From Humulus lupulus (taxonomy: Eukaryota; Streptophyta; Magnoliopsida; Rosales; Cannabaceae), in the NCBI RefSeq assembly GCF_963169125.1, contig NC_084794.1, positions 88,767,018 through 88,831,017 on the forward strand: DNA of 64,000 nucleotides, in the 5' to 3' direction. The stretch's first letter is position 1; each line of letters begins with the position of its first letter. Below the pieces are notes generated by a model, which did not search any database, was not told where the DNA came from, and worked only from the letters and a program-made list of their open reading frames with translations. The translations under genes were made by a program, and so were the position numbers. Shown here one piece after another: positions 32,887-44,998 of this stretch.

Positions 32887-33175
32887 GGTGGCTCTCATGG
32901 GAGTTTGAGCTTCTCCCCAGAAAGTTCATGAAGGGATGAACATATGGCCATATGAGTGCTAAAACGAGAAAGTGGGAGATCTAGTGGAGGTCTGTGAGTT
33001 ATCACTAGTTTTTATCATAAGAATTACTTGGTTCAAGATTTTTAGCTACCAATTATTTCGATAAGACTTTGTGGTATTTTCACTAGGGTAAAGTTCAAAC
33101 TGAAAGACACTTTACTCTATGCACCAAAACTGTTTGAGGTAGAGGTTGAGGCTTGTATTTAACCAAGTGGGAGAA
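32887..33175 (+). other. Short internal piece between two copia LTRs
   Basis: It ends with aaccaagtgggagaatg, a polypurine tract typical of copia elements, directly before LTR 2. Its left part (ggtggctctcatggg) follows LTR 1 where a primer binding site would be, but does not match the iMet type. It is probably what remains of a second element interior after deletion. Confidence 0.5.
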
Positions 33176-34026
33176 TGTTATGATTGGTTAAATACAAAGG
33201 ATAAGTGTTAATATACAAGCTAGGTATAAACACTTTGTGAATTTCACATAGTATAGAAGTGCAATTTGAGTTTAAATTGTACGCACTTTAAAGATGTATT
33301 TTGGGTCCAAAGTGATACATGGAGGTATCTAAGGATCCCTAAAAAGTTTGGTAGCATTTGGAGCAATTTTAGGAACATTGGATGGGTCAAAATTCAGAGG
33401 GGGTGATGATGCGTCACCTCGTAAAGGCATTGCATTGCTTAAATGAGAAGGGGCTCAAAAGCCCCAGCAGGGGATACATCGCCTACATGCAGGCAACGTT
33501 TCACCTGACGTGTTGTACAAACAAGTAAAATAAGCTCCAAATGATGAGTTAATTATCTCTAATCCTATTGGTTAGACCTAATGACAATGCTTACATTATA
33601 TGAGGGTTCTCATAGAGTATTGGAAAACTTGATCACTCTCTCTAACCCCAATTTTTCTCTCTCTCTAGCTTTCAAGAATCTATAGTTTTCTCTAAGAAAC
33701 TCATAAAGAAAGTGCTTGACTTTGTGATTAAGGCTTGTTCAATCCCAATCCTCATTTCCTCTTAGAAAAGGCCTCAAGCATCAATGGTGGCTAGGAGTAG
33801 AGAATTAGGACAGCGTTATGAATCATGTATAAGCCTTGGTTTTGTGTTTTGCATTTATTGAAGGAGAAGTTCAAAGTTGTGGATTCAACAAGGGTTTTGA
33901 AGGTTCATAAAAGTTGAAGAAACTAGGGTTTGCATCATCTTTCTCAATCTTTCTTTGGTATCTGTTAACCATTATTTTGTGTAGATTCTAGTTTTTATGG
34001 TGTTGTAATCTCATTCTCTCCCAACA
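33176..34026 (+). repeat. Copia LTR 2
   Basis: About 851 bp from TGTTATGATTGG to CTCCCAACA. The next base begins the Tat-lineage pol frame, so 34,026 is the right border of the copia insertion. The matching left target duplication is not in view. Confidence 0.75.
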
Positions 34027-35310
34027 GATAGTGAGCAAGAGAGGAATTTAAGTAAACCCCATTCAGATAGCGACTCTGTCAAAGATCATAGAACTTCGCA
34101 CTGTGAGTGGTGTGCAAAAAATTACAGGGAAAATCACAGCATTGGGTAGAATTATCTTGCAAATGTCGGACCAGTGTGAACCCTTTTTCCAATGTATCAA
34201 AAATAATTTGCAGTCGTTATGGGGAGAAGTGCAGTGTAAAAAGTTTGAAGAATTAAAGAAGTATATGAGCTCACAACCAATATTGAGTGCCCCAGAGCAG
34301 GATGAGGAGTTGTACTTGTATTTAGCAGTCTCGGCAGTAGCTTTAAGCTCAATGTTATTCTAAGAGGTCGATGGCAAACAGAAGCCAATATTTTTATGGG
34401 AGAAAAATGTTGTTAGATGTAGAAACTTGTTGTAGTGTGTTGGAAAAGTTAGTATTGGCTCTAATGACAGTGAAGAAGCAATTTAGGAAATATTTTGAAA
34501 CTCGTGTAATGATTGTGCTAACTGAGTTCCCACCCAAACATATATTGTCTAAGCCCAATTTTTCTGGATGAATATCCAAATTGGCAATAGATTTATCTAC
34601 TTACGATGTTCGATTCTCCCCACAAAAGTCCAAAAAAAGGAAAAGTCTTAGCAGACTTCCTTGTGGAAATAAATTCGTTTGAAGATATACTAGATCATGA
34701 AGTGCAGCTCATAGAGGAGGATTGGGTGTGGGTGATGAGCACATATGGCTCAGTGAACTCAAATTTGGCTGGCATCGGGGTAGTGTTGGAAGTGCCATCA
34801 GGGTTAAGGATCGAAGAAGCTCTACTTCTACAAGAGAAAGTCACCTGTAATGAGGAAGAATATGAGGCTCTGATATACAGTCTAGAAATGGCGAGAGCTT
34901 TGGGAATAAAATGATTGCAAATCAGAGCAGACTCAAAGTTGGTGACTGAGCAGGCTAGTGGAAATTTTGACACAAAAGTGCCAAGAATGAGGATGTACTT
35001 AACCATCGTGAAAGCATTACAAGTGAAGTTCTTACAATTCAATCTCAGCCAAATACCACAAGAGATGAACCACAGAGCAAACAAATTAGCCGAAAAGGAT
35101 TCATCAGGCAAGTGCACTCACAAATCCTCTACTACGCTCAGTACGTCAGAGCCCAACAATTGTCAAATGTCCTTCGAAATTACACAAAACGACGATTGTT
35201 GGATGAACCCAATTTTGCACTATTTGAAAGAAGGGATAGAGCCTATTAATAAGGATGAGGCAAAGAGCATAAGAGCCAAGGAAGCTAGATATGTGATAAT
35301 TAATGAATAG
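34027..35310 (+). pseudogene. Tat pol: reverse transcriptase tail and two RNase H domains
   Basis: It begins IVSKRGI and, after a TAA, continues to KITGKITALGRI, the end of the polymerase. The first RNase H has CKKFEELKKYMSSQPILSAP and LYLYLAVSAVALSSML, then decays through several frames (34,364-34,600). The second, archaeal-type RNase H at about 34,710-35,100 shows STYGSVNSNLAGIGVVLEVP, NEEEYEALIYSLEMARALGIK, IRADSKLVTEQASGNF and MNHRANKLAEKDSS. The acidic residues of the EYEAL and ADSKL motifs are present. In the first motif the family's DGS is replaced by TYGS, so a catalytic Asp is lost. A stop at 34,912-34,914 and others make this non-functional. Confidence 0.82.
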
Positions 35311-36203
35311 CTCTATAGGCGATCATTCAATGGGCCTTATTTGAGATGTTTAAACCCAAGTGAAGCTAAGAAGTTGATTGAAGAGATTCAAGAAGGGATG
35401 TGTGGCAATCATTCAAGAGGAAGAAGTTTGGCACATAAAGCCTTAATTGCGAGATATTATTGGCCTTATATCATGACAAAAGCAGGGTAGTATGAAAAAA
35501 TGTGCGACAAATGCCAAAGGCATGCCCCATTGGTACACCAACCCATGCAACCATTACACTTTGTAGTCGCACCATGGTCGTTTTCCGAATGGGGGTGGAT
35601 GTAGTTGGAGACTTACAAGAGCTATTGGAGGGAAACATTATGTGCTGCTAGCCATCAACTACCACACAAAATGGGTAGTCGGTGAAGCCTACTATATGCT
35701 TGAAAAGGCCGATACCGTTAACTTTGTTTGTAAACACATTATTTGTCAGTTTGAGATTCTGAAAGAGATCATTGTAACAACATGACTCTGTTCAACAATG
35801 CCATGTTAAGGAACTGTGCCAACAACTCAAAATTTACTTGGGGTTCTCAGTTTTTGGTTACCCACAAGGGAACGGGCAAGAAAAGGCCACTAACAAAGTA
35901 ATTTTCACCAATATCAAAAAAGATTTGGAATATAAGAAAGTGGCTTGGCTGGAAGACTTGCCCAAAGTACTTTGGGCCTATCGAACAACTCGCAAAACAT
36001 TAATTGGTGAGTCACCATATGCGATGGTGTACGAAACAGAGGTAGTGATCCCAATTGAAATTGGTCTTCCAACTCTAAACATAGAAGTTGCAAAATTTGA
36101 AACTTTGAATACCACACAACTTGCCCATAATTTAGATATACTAGAAGAATTCAGGCAAGTTGCTCATATTCGTAACACAAAGAATAAGATTTTGGTTGAG
36201 TAG
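35311..36203 (+). pseudogene. Tat pol: integrase
   Basis: The zinc-binding part can be followed from LRCLNPSEAKKLIEEIQEGMCGNHSRGR to CDKCQRHAP near 35,525. The core is strongly eroded around 35,560-35,800. From 35,838 the frame is open again with GFSVFGYPQGNGQEKATNK, LPKVLWAYRTTRKTLIGESPYAMVY and EVVIPIEIGLPT, and ends in a conserved tail near 36,200. The second catalytic Asp region is not recognisable. The motif set matches the Tat integrase and lacks a chromodomain. Confidence 0.8.
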
Positions 36204-39127
36204 CAATATTAAAAAAAGGGTCAACTCCTGCGAGTTCAGAGAAGAAAAATGGGTGCTTAGACGCTTCACTCACAATTAGAAGAAATTAGAGCCAAATTTG
36301 GAAAGACCTTTCCAAATAGCAGAATTGTTAGGCAATGACTCGTACCCTTTGCAAGAAATTCATGGGGGGAAAAGGTTGCCTAGAACGTGGAATTCCATGT
36401 CTTTAAAAAAAGTATTATTTTAATGTGCCCTTTATACTAAAAAAATGTAGCTATGATGAGCAGTTTTTCCATATCTAGTGCTTTATTACCGATGTACAAC
36501 AACCTGTTTGTGTTTATCTAAAATGAGCAACCTTTTGCTCTTATCAATAATGAAATACAATTTGAAGATTTTGAAGAGCATTAGTTTATTTTCACATTTT
36601 TATACTTGTGCTCGCTCAGTGGGATGTAGCTTTTAACATGCTTTCATTATGATGACTAATGGTTTTGCTTTTCGGACGACTTGAGCAGAACATGGTGCAA
36701 AATAATTCACATCACTGAGCGTGAACCACGTGGTTCCATGATGTACTAGAATCAGAGATGGAAGTGCTTTTATCTAGAGTACGAACAGATCTTATCAGTA
36801 AGATCAGAGCACACCGCTTAGACAATTCAAAATCTGGGGAAATTGCAAAATATCAATAACGGTTATGAAAATAAATACACCTTTGACCGAGTAATTCGAG
36901 GACCATTACGACAATTAAAGAGGAGAGCATTAGGTTACCAGCCTACGACTTGCCCATAAATAACACATTCTCGAATGTGAATCATGCACCAACACTTATA
37001 CAAAAAAATAAAGGCCAGATCAATTGACCTAGAATTCTTCAAACACTTAGAATTTCAGGAAACACCATATCATGGTTCCATTTCATCGATGGACCAAGTT
37101 AGATGTTTGAGTTAACTTGAAGCTCACCGATCGAAGAGATCGGTCGAGAAGGAACGAGTTGGGGACACAGATAAGAGTTTGACAATGGAGAAGACGATGG
37201 AGCACACCGAAATTATTTTTCACAAGAAGAGCAATCGGTACTAAGCAAATGGGGAGCAGAAATAGACTTGTGCATGTGAAGACCAATCAAGCCTGAGCAT
37301 GCATAGTAAGAATGCACCCTTCCAAGCAACACGAGCACTCCTGACTTCTAGTCTGGGTTTCACTTCTTGAGAGAGAGGCATTGCTCAGACAAAAGAAGGT
37401 GTTCAAGGAGAGAACACACTAATGTTTGCCCCAATGCTTCCAGCAAGGAAACTTCGAAAAAGCATAAGGAGATCTACACCATGGGAGAGTTGTCACAGCT
37501 GTTGAACGGAGGCATGGCAAGAGTGGAAAGCTGAGGATGAGTAGAGGAAGTTCTAAGTCGGATTTGTCATCTCAGAAAAGTTTTCCCCGAGTGCAGGAGC
37601 GCAAATGCTGAAACCTGCTTTTGAATAATAAATTTCCATTTAGCGTAGCCCTACCTAATTATTGTCCCATCAGGTGGTGACCGCTAGCCAATACACCCCC
37701 AGTGACTGCAATCTGCAATTAGGGGTAATGGCCACCAACCATTACACTCCAAGTGCCTGCCGACCGCCCATACTGCCTAAACGAAGAAAAGTTCAGGTAG
37801 CAGAAATAAGGCGAGCAAGAAAAGTTTGAGTAGAAGGGACAAGCTATATATGCCAATGTATTAGAACTTTCTAGTGTAGATTGTATCATAACATTTAAAT
37901 GTATTATGTTAGTGCATGTCAATGCGATGATTAATGAAATTTACATTTTTCCTTGTTTAAATTTGAGCAAACTTGAATTCAGGCATGGTTGAGCATAATC
38001 AAATTGACCGATGAACGATATGTTTTTATTTATGTTCAAATCAATTTATGATAATTTTTTTTCACAGATGCTCATATGATTAAGTGTTCCAAAGAATAAT
38101 TGCATTTTAGTATCGCAGCAAGTTTTTTATGAAAATTGATTTATATATATCTCAAACTTAGTAGATTGCGCAAATAAAATAATCTTCTTCAACAAAAATG
38201 AAGACTGAGTGGCTCAACGATTTTGTGTATGAAGTTATTACTAAAAAGACCTTGGGTTCAGTTGTCAATGAATTATAGACTACGCACAATCAAAATCGCC
38301 AAAGGAATAAATCGCATCAAAGTTACTATGAACAAGCAAAAATTGAACTATACAGTAGAGTGAAGGATACCACATTTGAGCAGATGGGAAAATAATTTTG
38401 TGATTTTGCTAATTATTTGTCTAAGTTCATTTGCAGGAGCATGATAGTTCAGTTAACTAAAGAATGATAGCAACAATTTCATTGCGAAGCTAGTTAGTGT
38501 CGTCTGTGTCAATGTACGGGCCAAGCACCATAGGGAGCTGTTCTGCGCGCACACTCAGACAAAGTATTTTGTAAAGCAATAGAGCCCAGCTGATAGCGCA
38601 GACAAGCTATGCAGTATGGAAGGCAACTGCTCATCATGCAATGTAAAGTTTGCGAAGCAGCAAGCCAATATCCTTTGTAGAAAATTTTGCTCAAACGACG
38701 AGATGAATACCATGGTCGGTGTGCTTTACCTGACAGTGCATCATTATGATTCAGTTTGCTATAATTATTATGGATAGGGGAGGAATGCTTATAAAAGGGC
38801 AATAATATAATTGCATAGGAGTGATTCCTACCATCGATACTGATCACGAGTATTGCCTGGGGTAAATGACCTGTATAGTCTTCTATCATAACAAGAGTAT
38901 GTATTGTAGATGATTGAACACAATCACTAAAAAGAAACTAAGTTGAGACTGAGTAGAGAGAAATAACAAATAAGGTCACTAGAATAAAAGTATGACCACA
39001 AAAATTCTTCTTAAGCCAATTTTAAAAGAGCTAAAAAATAGTCTTGTCTTGTTCATAAGTGAAGGGAGGAAGAACATAATCTAAGCTTCAACAAAAGGTA
39101 CTTAAAACTCTATTTACCATCATCCCC
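36204..39127. other. Tat internal 3' region without recognised gene
   Basis: About 2.9 kb between the integrase and the end of the antisense gene. Only short, broken frames are present. I recognise no domain, repeat array or RNA gene. The lack of an abrupt junction suggests it belongs to the same element, though hidden old insertions cannot be excluded. Confidence 0.4.
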
Positions 39128-42100
39128 TTAAGAGGTCTCCAATTCAAGGGGTGAGATGCTGGAGTAGTCAGCCAACACGACATTGGTTGATATGGGGTGA
39201 CTTGGTCCAACTTTAGATGAGGGATCTCCAATGATCGCAGCAACATCTTCAATAGCATTTACAATGGTTGGATCACCTATCTTTTCCTACGCAGAAGATT
39301 GTGAGGCTTCCATCTCATTTCTTTGACAGGGTGCACAATTGGCATCATAAACAATTTCATGCGGGTCTCCTACTTCTCTAAGCACCCGGATATGCTCAAC
39401 AAGGTAATTGATCGTGAAGCCTCCCAATCTTTCAATGTAAACATCAGCACTATATTCACCTACAGTCAAGCCTACATCTGTGAAGTAGGAATGAAGTAGG
39501 TCTTGTTTGTCTTTCAGGCTCTAGTTGTCACATTGGATAAGGAAATCCAAGTAGTACGCTACATCATTTCTCCCTTGAATTCTCTTTTTTTGCTCAGCAT
39601 GATGCCAGTCTGAAATATGGGCTTTTGTACATTCCAGATAACTCTTGTCTAGCTCATGCATAATAAATCAAGTAAGCAATACTGAAGTACAAAATGTGCA
39701 ATCATTGAAGAGAGGACGGTTCCAATTCTTGAGGATAAGTTAAAAATTATTTTCACCTTCTTTAAACCTTGAACCCTCGCGTTCAAAGATGATATCTCGT
39801 TGTTCAATCAAGATGTCACAGTTAAGTGGCCTTCGCGGAGCTGCTCAACATCTTGGACAGCCTTGTTTAGTTTCATTCTAAAGGAAGCGACCATCTCATC
39901 CTTTTGTTTGTCAAGCTATTTCATGCTATGTTCACTAGCGCTAAGTTTTCCAACTTCTAACTGAAGCACTGCGTTCTTTAGTTTGAGATTGCTCACCAGG
40001 GTTTTACTTTCAGAACAAGCAATTTTCAAAGTGTTTGCGAACTCTTTTGTCTTCTTCATTTTCTCCTTCAACTGTTCATGCTCCTTGTCAAGCTCATAGT
40101 GTTTTTGCTACCAATCGCCATTGGAAGCCAATTTTGACTCAAGATCTTGGCACCTGTTCTCTAAGTCTGAGCATCTGGTTTTCATTGCGTCTGCACTTAG
40201 CTGAGTCATGATGTTTTAGCTCAGATTGCGCTTCTTGTAGTGCCTTATTCGTATCTCGTACGCGGTTGAGCAAGGTCCGGATAGCACACATGTGTAAAGC
40301 AATAACTTATGAATGCTGGTCTCTCAGTGCATCTATGTCAACAACGCTACAAGACTTATGCAACTTCTGAGAGTATTTAGCGTACACATGAGTAGCACGT
40401 TCAATGCTCATTAGCATGAATACAAGGTAAGAAAGATTTGCGCATGAAAAAGTTGATTTATTACCAAGGTAAGATGAGCGTCGAGTTTCTCTTGAATGAC
40501 GACTGTCGTTATCGTGTTGCTCATTTGTAGTGCAGTTTCAGGAAATTGCACACGTGGAAGTTCCAGGATTCTCTTTTCATCAAATATAGAACCGCGCGGT
40601 AGTACTAACAATTGAGCAACTTCAAGGGGTACAAAGGGAATCTGTACTATAACCTAATGGGGATTGCCAACTCCAAATTTCAAAATTGCATCAATTTTCA
40701 CTGAGTGAAAGTGATGCACATGGGGGAGGAACAAGCAAGATATGTTGGACGCAACATTCATGGCTGCGCTGTCAACCACACGACTAGTTTAAGCAAGAGT
40801 GGCATTTTGGGCAGAGCTAGCAATGATGTCTTTGGTTTGAGAAGTTATAGAGGCAGTAATGCTAGACAGATGTGCAGTTGGAGCATCCAAGGTCACCACA
40901 TCCAAACAATTACAATATCATTTGAAGTGATACAAAGCTCAGGGAAGTCTTGGGAGAAATGCAAGTCTTGAAAATCTTCAACGATTAATTCCCTTGAACA
41001 CTCTACAAAATTGAAGGATTAGGTTGGTAGCTGACCGAAATTCTAGAAACAATAGCAGGGACAGTTAAACTAAGAGGTTGAGCAGTTTCAACAAGAACTG
41101 GAGAAGGAAGAGAAATTGAGGAAAGTAGGGCATGAATGCTGGCAGGTGGAAAATCCTCTAGCCCTGTGGAAACAGTAACATTTTCAACAGATGACATGCT
41201 TGGTTGAAGGACAATCATTGTGGTGACAACGATGGAGTCCAGGGCAGAAGCACATCTAGGGCTAATCAAGGGAGATTGAATTGAGCTTGTTAAGAGAGGA
41301 GGCTATCTAAAACTTAAGTCGGTATGGGAGGCAGTAATACTCCTAGCCCTTGCTAGCATGTTTGAAATTTTTGGGTTGATCCACCATTCCTTGTCAGAGC
41401 CAGGCAAGAGGGAAGCTAGAGGTGGTAATTTTGGTGATGGGGAATTTGGCAGGTTGGGTGGAAAAGAACCAGTTGAAGACACATAATGAGAAGAATCGAC
41501 AAAAAATTTTGGAATTGTAGAAATTTTTGAGCGCTTGGGGGCAGGTGGAAGCTCAGAGGCATTAGTTTTGTCCTTTAATTTAGCCAAATGTTTTCCTTTG
41601 GATGCGCCCGAAGTGGAAAGTTTAGGGCATTTGTCCCTGTGCGCTAGTATTTTCCTCTTAGACCTTCGGGCAGAAGGAGAAGGGGCAACAGTAAACTCCT
41701 CAACTTCGAGATATGAAGATGCACTGGAAACAACAGTGAAGGAGGGATCAATAGTTGATGGAGTGATGAAAACAGTATCATGAAGGGCAGACGTCACTCC
41801 AGGGTTAGCATCGTCACTCAAAGTGTGAGAATGAGAAGGGGAATGGATATTTTGAGCAGACCCATCATCAGAATCCTGCTCATAGTCTGAAACTTCCTCT
41901 TAAGCCACACTAGACTGCGCAAAACCTTGAGAAACCATGGGTTGAAGCATGGTCAAATCATTCAATGGCAGGTGAGCATGATGGACAAAGTTAGGGTTGG
42001 CTTTATAAGATGTCACACATGCGAGATAACGGTTGAAAAATTGTTGCTCTATTTCTTTATTATGATCAAGTAAGATTAACGTTGCGTGGCGATCAATGGA

Positions 42101-42898
42101 ATGAGGGAAACAAAGCCTGACCATATAACTCTTAATTGGTTCTTTAAACAGGATCCCAATACCAATGGGATCATCCATGTTCTCAAGAATGATCTTGTAA
42201 AATCGAAGGTGGGATTCACAATTGTTAGGCCATGCAACGTTCATAGGCCATTTTATCTCTAGAAATTTTTTTAATTAAAAAGTGAGAATTTAACATAAGG
42301 TTGTGAAGCAAAAGAAAAAAAAAGTTAGTACTAGAGAGGAAACTAACCTTCTCTAAACACGCGGGATAGAACAAAAATGTCTTTAGGTATGTAAGGGGGA
42401 TACCAATTGCCCCCAATCACAAAAGAAAGCCCATCCCAATTTTTATGACTGAGGATCGATCTTTGAACATGAAACACCCCTTTTTAGGGGTAAGATAGAA
42501 GGTAGTAAATGGTTGATTTTCGAGCATGCGATTGCATTGAGTTCGCGTAAAACAACAAATAGCTTGGACAACATTAGGGACCAACTGCATAAAGTGAATC
42601 CCAGTAATTTCAAGCACATGTACGAGAAGACGAGGGATTGGAAATCGAAGCAATTTCGGATGCTTGGGCCCGATGACAGTTTTGTTTGAGCACATATGTC
42701 TTCATAATGTCATTTTTTGAGTTCTTCATCGCTTAGCCGCCTGATAGTAATTTCAGAAGGGAGTGTGCATTTGCGTTCAAGATCACTAAATGCCTCTGCA
42801 TACTTCTCTTTGATGGTTTTCAGACTTCTGATAGCCTTACTTTAAGAAGCTGTAGACGAAGCTTTAGTAGAATTCTTGGAAGAGCATTTGGATGTCAT
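39128..42898 (-). pseudogene. Antisense accessory gene of the Tat element (gypsy-type transposon protein-like)
   Basis: Joining pieces by eye across frameshifts and stops gives a protein of roughly 1,250 codons read against the pol strand, from an ATG at 42,898 (MTSKCSSKNSTK) to a TAA at 39,128. Near the N-terminus, LLRFPIPRLLVHVLEITGIHFMQLVPN resembles the domain annotated as a putative gypsy-type transposon protein. A Ser/Pro/Lys-rich stretch with RRSKRKI and KRSKIST (possible nuclear signals, 41,500-41,700) follows. The C-terminal half (about 40,400-39,500) looks like coiled coil. Stops and indels are frequent after 41,300. Tat elements in other plants carry extra ORFs between pol and the 3' LTR, some antisense. 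The function is unknown. Confidence 0.6.
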
Positions 42899-43279
42899 TG
42901 ATGATCAATTTTTCAAAGGGAAATAAGACCTAACAGTAAATGAAGATGAAACCAGAAATAGTTTGAGGAAAAGAAAGGGGAAGGAGACTTAAGAAGGAAG
43001 GAAATAAAATTTTTGCGAATGAAAGATAATTGAATAATGGGGAGATAGACGAAGAGTCGAGGCGGTTAGATGAGAGAGAAATTTTTCTTGCTTGGTTGAC
43101 TCGAAATTTGAAAGATGGGATTGATAATAAATGCTTTGCAAGAAATCAGGCACGTGTGCAGATCAATGTGAGATCACGGCAGATCAATGTGAGATCACAG
43201 AGCAGAGCGAATAGAAATGGCTCAGAAATCGCCTTTGTTCATTAGCTCATAATGCTAGTGAAAAAAGGCAAGGGACAAT
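42899..43279. other. Region upstream of the antisense gene, with the Tat polypurine tract
   Basis: On the minus strand this would be the promoter of the accessory gene; on the plus strand it leads to the 3' LTR. It ends with gaaaaaaggcaagggacaat, a purine-rich tract immediately before the LTR. A 17-bp direct repeat (cagatcaatgtgagatcac) lies at about 43,158-43,200. Confidence 0.5.
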
Positions 43280-43889
43280 TGTATGGGAATAATTTCCCCA
43301 AAGTGACGTGGCATTGTATAACGGAAGAGAAAATGCCCATTTTTAAGAAAGATTCCATTAAAGAAATTGAAGTATGATTAATGAGCCCTCAGCTGAAAAT
43401 GGATGAAATATTTGTTGAGCCCTCGGTTCACAATGAACAAATAAGATTGATGAACTCTGAGCTCCAAATGATTGAATAGATTAATGAGCTCAAAACGATT
43501 GAATAGATTGATGTTTTTGAGATCTGAGCTCAAAACGATTGAATAGATTGATGAGCTCCGAGCTCAATATGATTTAATAGGTTGATGAACTCTGAGCTCA
43601 AAATGGTTGAATAGATTGATAAGCTCTGAACTCAAAATGACTGAATATATTGATGAACTTTGAGCTCAACATGAATGGATGGATGAATAAGTGCTGAGCT
43701 CAAGACCGATAGGTCGAAAGACGAGCCCAGAACTTAGATTGCGCAAGAAGATTGATGAACATTTGAGCTCATAACGTAAAGGGAAGAAAAGGCGGGAAGA
43801 GGGTTTAAAAAGTTAGACACATGGATCAATCACGATAAACTTTCTTAACCTGATTCTTTGCCATTTTCTATAAATGGGATATAAGAGAC
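43280..43889 (+). repeat. Tat 3' LTR, first part
   Basis: It starts TGTATGGGAATAATTTCCCC after the purine tract and includes a tgacgtgg word. It ends with the promoter-like ctataaatggga near 43,868-43,879 and the target duplication gagac (43,885-43,889). The LTR resumes at 54,235. Confidence 0.65.
43445..43690 (+). repeat. Tandem repeats of about 34 bp in the Tat LTR
   Basis: There are about six to seven degenerate units of the form gattgatgaactctgagctc followed by aaaatgattgaata. They lie upstream of the TATA-like word, where LTR enhancers usually sit. The units diverge by several bases each. Confidence 0.75.
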
Positions 43890-44985
43890 TGAAATTCTGT
43901 TTTTAGTAATTACCAGATTAATTAAACAATGAATTAATTAAAATGCGGAATGGTAATTAGTTGTTTACACAGAAAACGGTTCTGTCGGGACAGAATCCGA
44001 ACTTGTCACGACAGAACTGAACATAAAAATTAGACAGTGCAAAAATTAAAGAACACAGCGAATTTTTACAAGGTTCAGAAACCCTTTCGGATATCCTACT
44101 CCTTGGGGCCACGCCCAGAGAATAAACCAATTAGTAAAGAAACAAAGTGTACAAAAGCATTGACTTAAACAATGTAAGACTCCCTCTTAAACTATTGCCG
44201 CAATCTTGTTGTACTCTTCTCTACGAATCTGATTTGATGAAACGCTGATTCTCTTGAACTCCCTTCAAAGAACAGCGAGTGCACACTTCCTCCCGAAGTG
44301 AGACTTAGATCGAATCCCCTCCCGAAGATCCTTATGAACACGTTCACAATAGACACTATCTGATTGCAATGGACTAGATAGATATCCACAAGTACACTCA
44401 GTACACTTACAAAGATTAAGGTGAACAAACTTAATCTCTACAAATAAACACACTCTTCAAAATAGCATAACGTTTACAAATATTCAAAATGGAAGAGGTG
44501 AAAAATCCAAAGGCCTTGGCAAGGTATTTATAGGCAGGGAAATCGTCCAAGGCCATGATTTTATGGTATATTTGGAATCAATTTACGAATTCCTTTGATT
44601 TAGGAAATCAGCCAGCCATATGTATTCTGTGTCGACAGAAAAGGAAACTGATGAGTCAGCAACGAAATCAGTCTCATCTGGCAAAACAAACATGGTCATT
44701 TCTTTTGACCATGTTTATTTTCGACAACAACTTAATTCCAGAATAGACATAATCCCTGAAAATAATCTCAAGATATTTGCACAATATATTTTTACCAAAA
44801 ATTGATTATTTGAGATAAATAAGGTAACAAATATATTCACACTTAAAGATCTTTTCACATTACAAAACCAGCTGAAAATATTTCCAATAAAACCGAAAAT
44901 CAATATGGAGATATGCTACTGATTTTTCTTTAAACAATTAAAATATTTTGTCTAAATTAAAGTTTAGCCAAAAATGGATTTTACA
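43890..44985 (-). repeat. 3' LTR of the SIRE-like element
   Basis: 1,096 bp, TGAAATTC to TTTTACA as read on the plus strand, so TG..CA on both strands. It pairs with 53,134-54,229. Confidence 0.95.
43981..43996. repeat. Perfect inverted repeat in the SIRE-like LTR
   Basis: TTCTGTC and GACAGAA are separated by two G. Together with a downstream CGACAGAAC an alternative longer hairpin (GTTCTGTCG pairing with CGACAGAAC) is possible. The other LTR has the same structure at 53,224-53,239. It lies about 90 bases from the LTR end that borders the primer binding site. Confidence 0.8.
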
Positions 44986-44998
44986 ATCTCCCCCTTTG
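44986..44998 (-). other. Polypurine tract of the SIRE-like element
   Basis: The minus strand reads CAAAGGGGGAGAT directly before the 3' LTR. Confidence 0.85.

Larger units (their letters stand above)
29657..34026 (+). mobile_element. Ty1/copia element lacking its left part, with two 3'-type LTRs
   Basis: The coding part starts abruptly at the Athila-like border, inside the sequence that follows the integrase, and continues through reverse transcriptase and RNase H to 31,703. A first LTR (31,967-32,886), a short internal piece (32,887-33,175) and a second related LTR (33,176-34,026) follow. Immediately to the right the Tat-lineage pol begins, so this element was inserted in the Tat element. 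Its left portion must lie on the other side of the Athila-like insertion; it is not in this window or has been lost. Confidence 0.75.

Noticed and set aside
44555..44903. Short ORFs repeated at 53,864-54,147
   Set aside because: Both sets lie at the same place in the two LTRs of the SIRE-like element and are non-coding LTR sequence.
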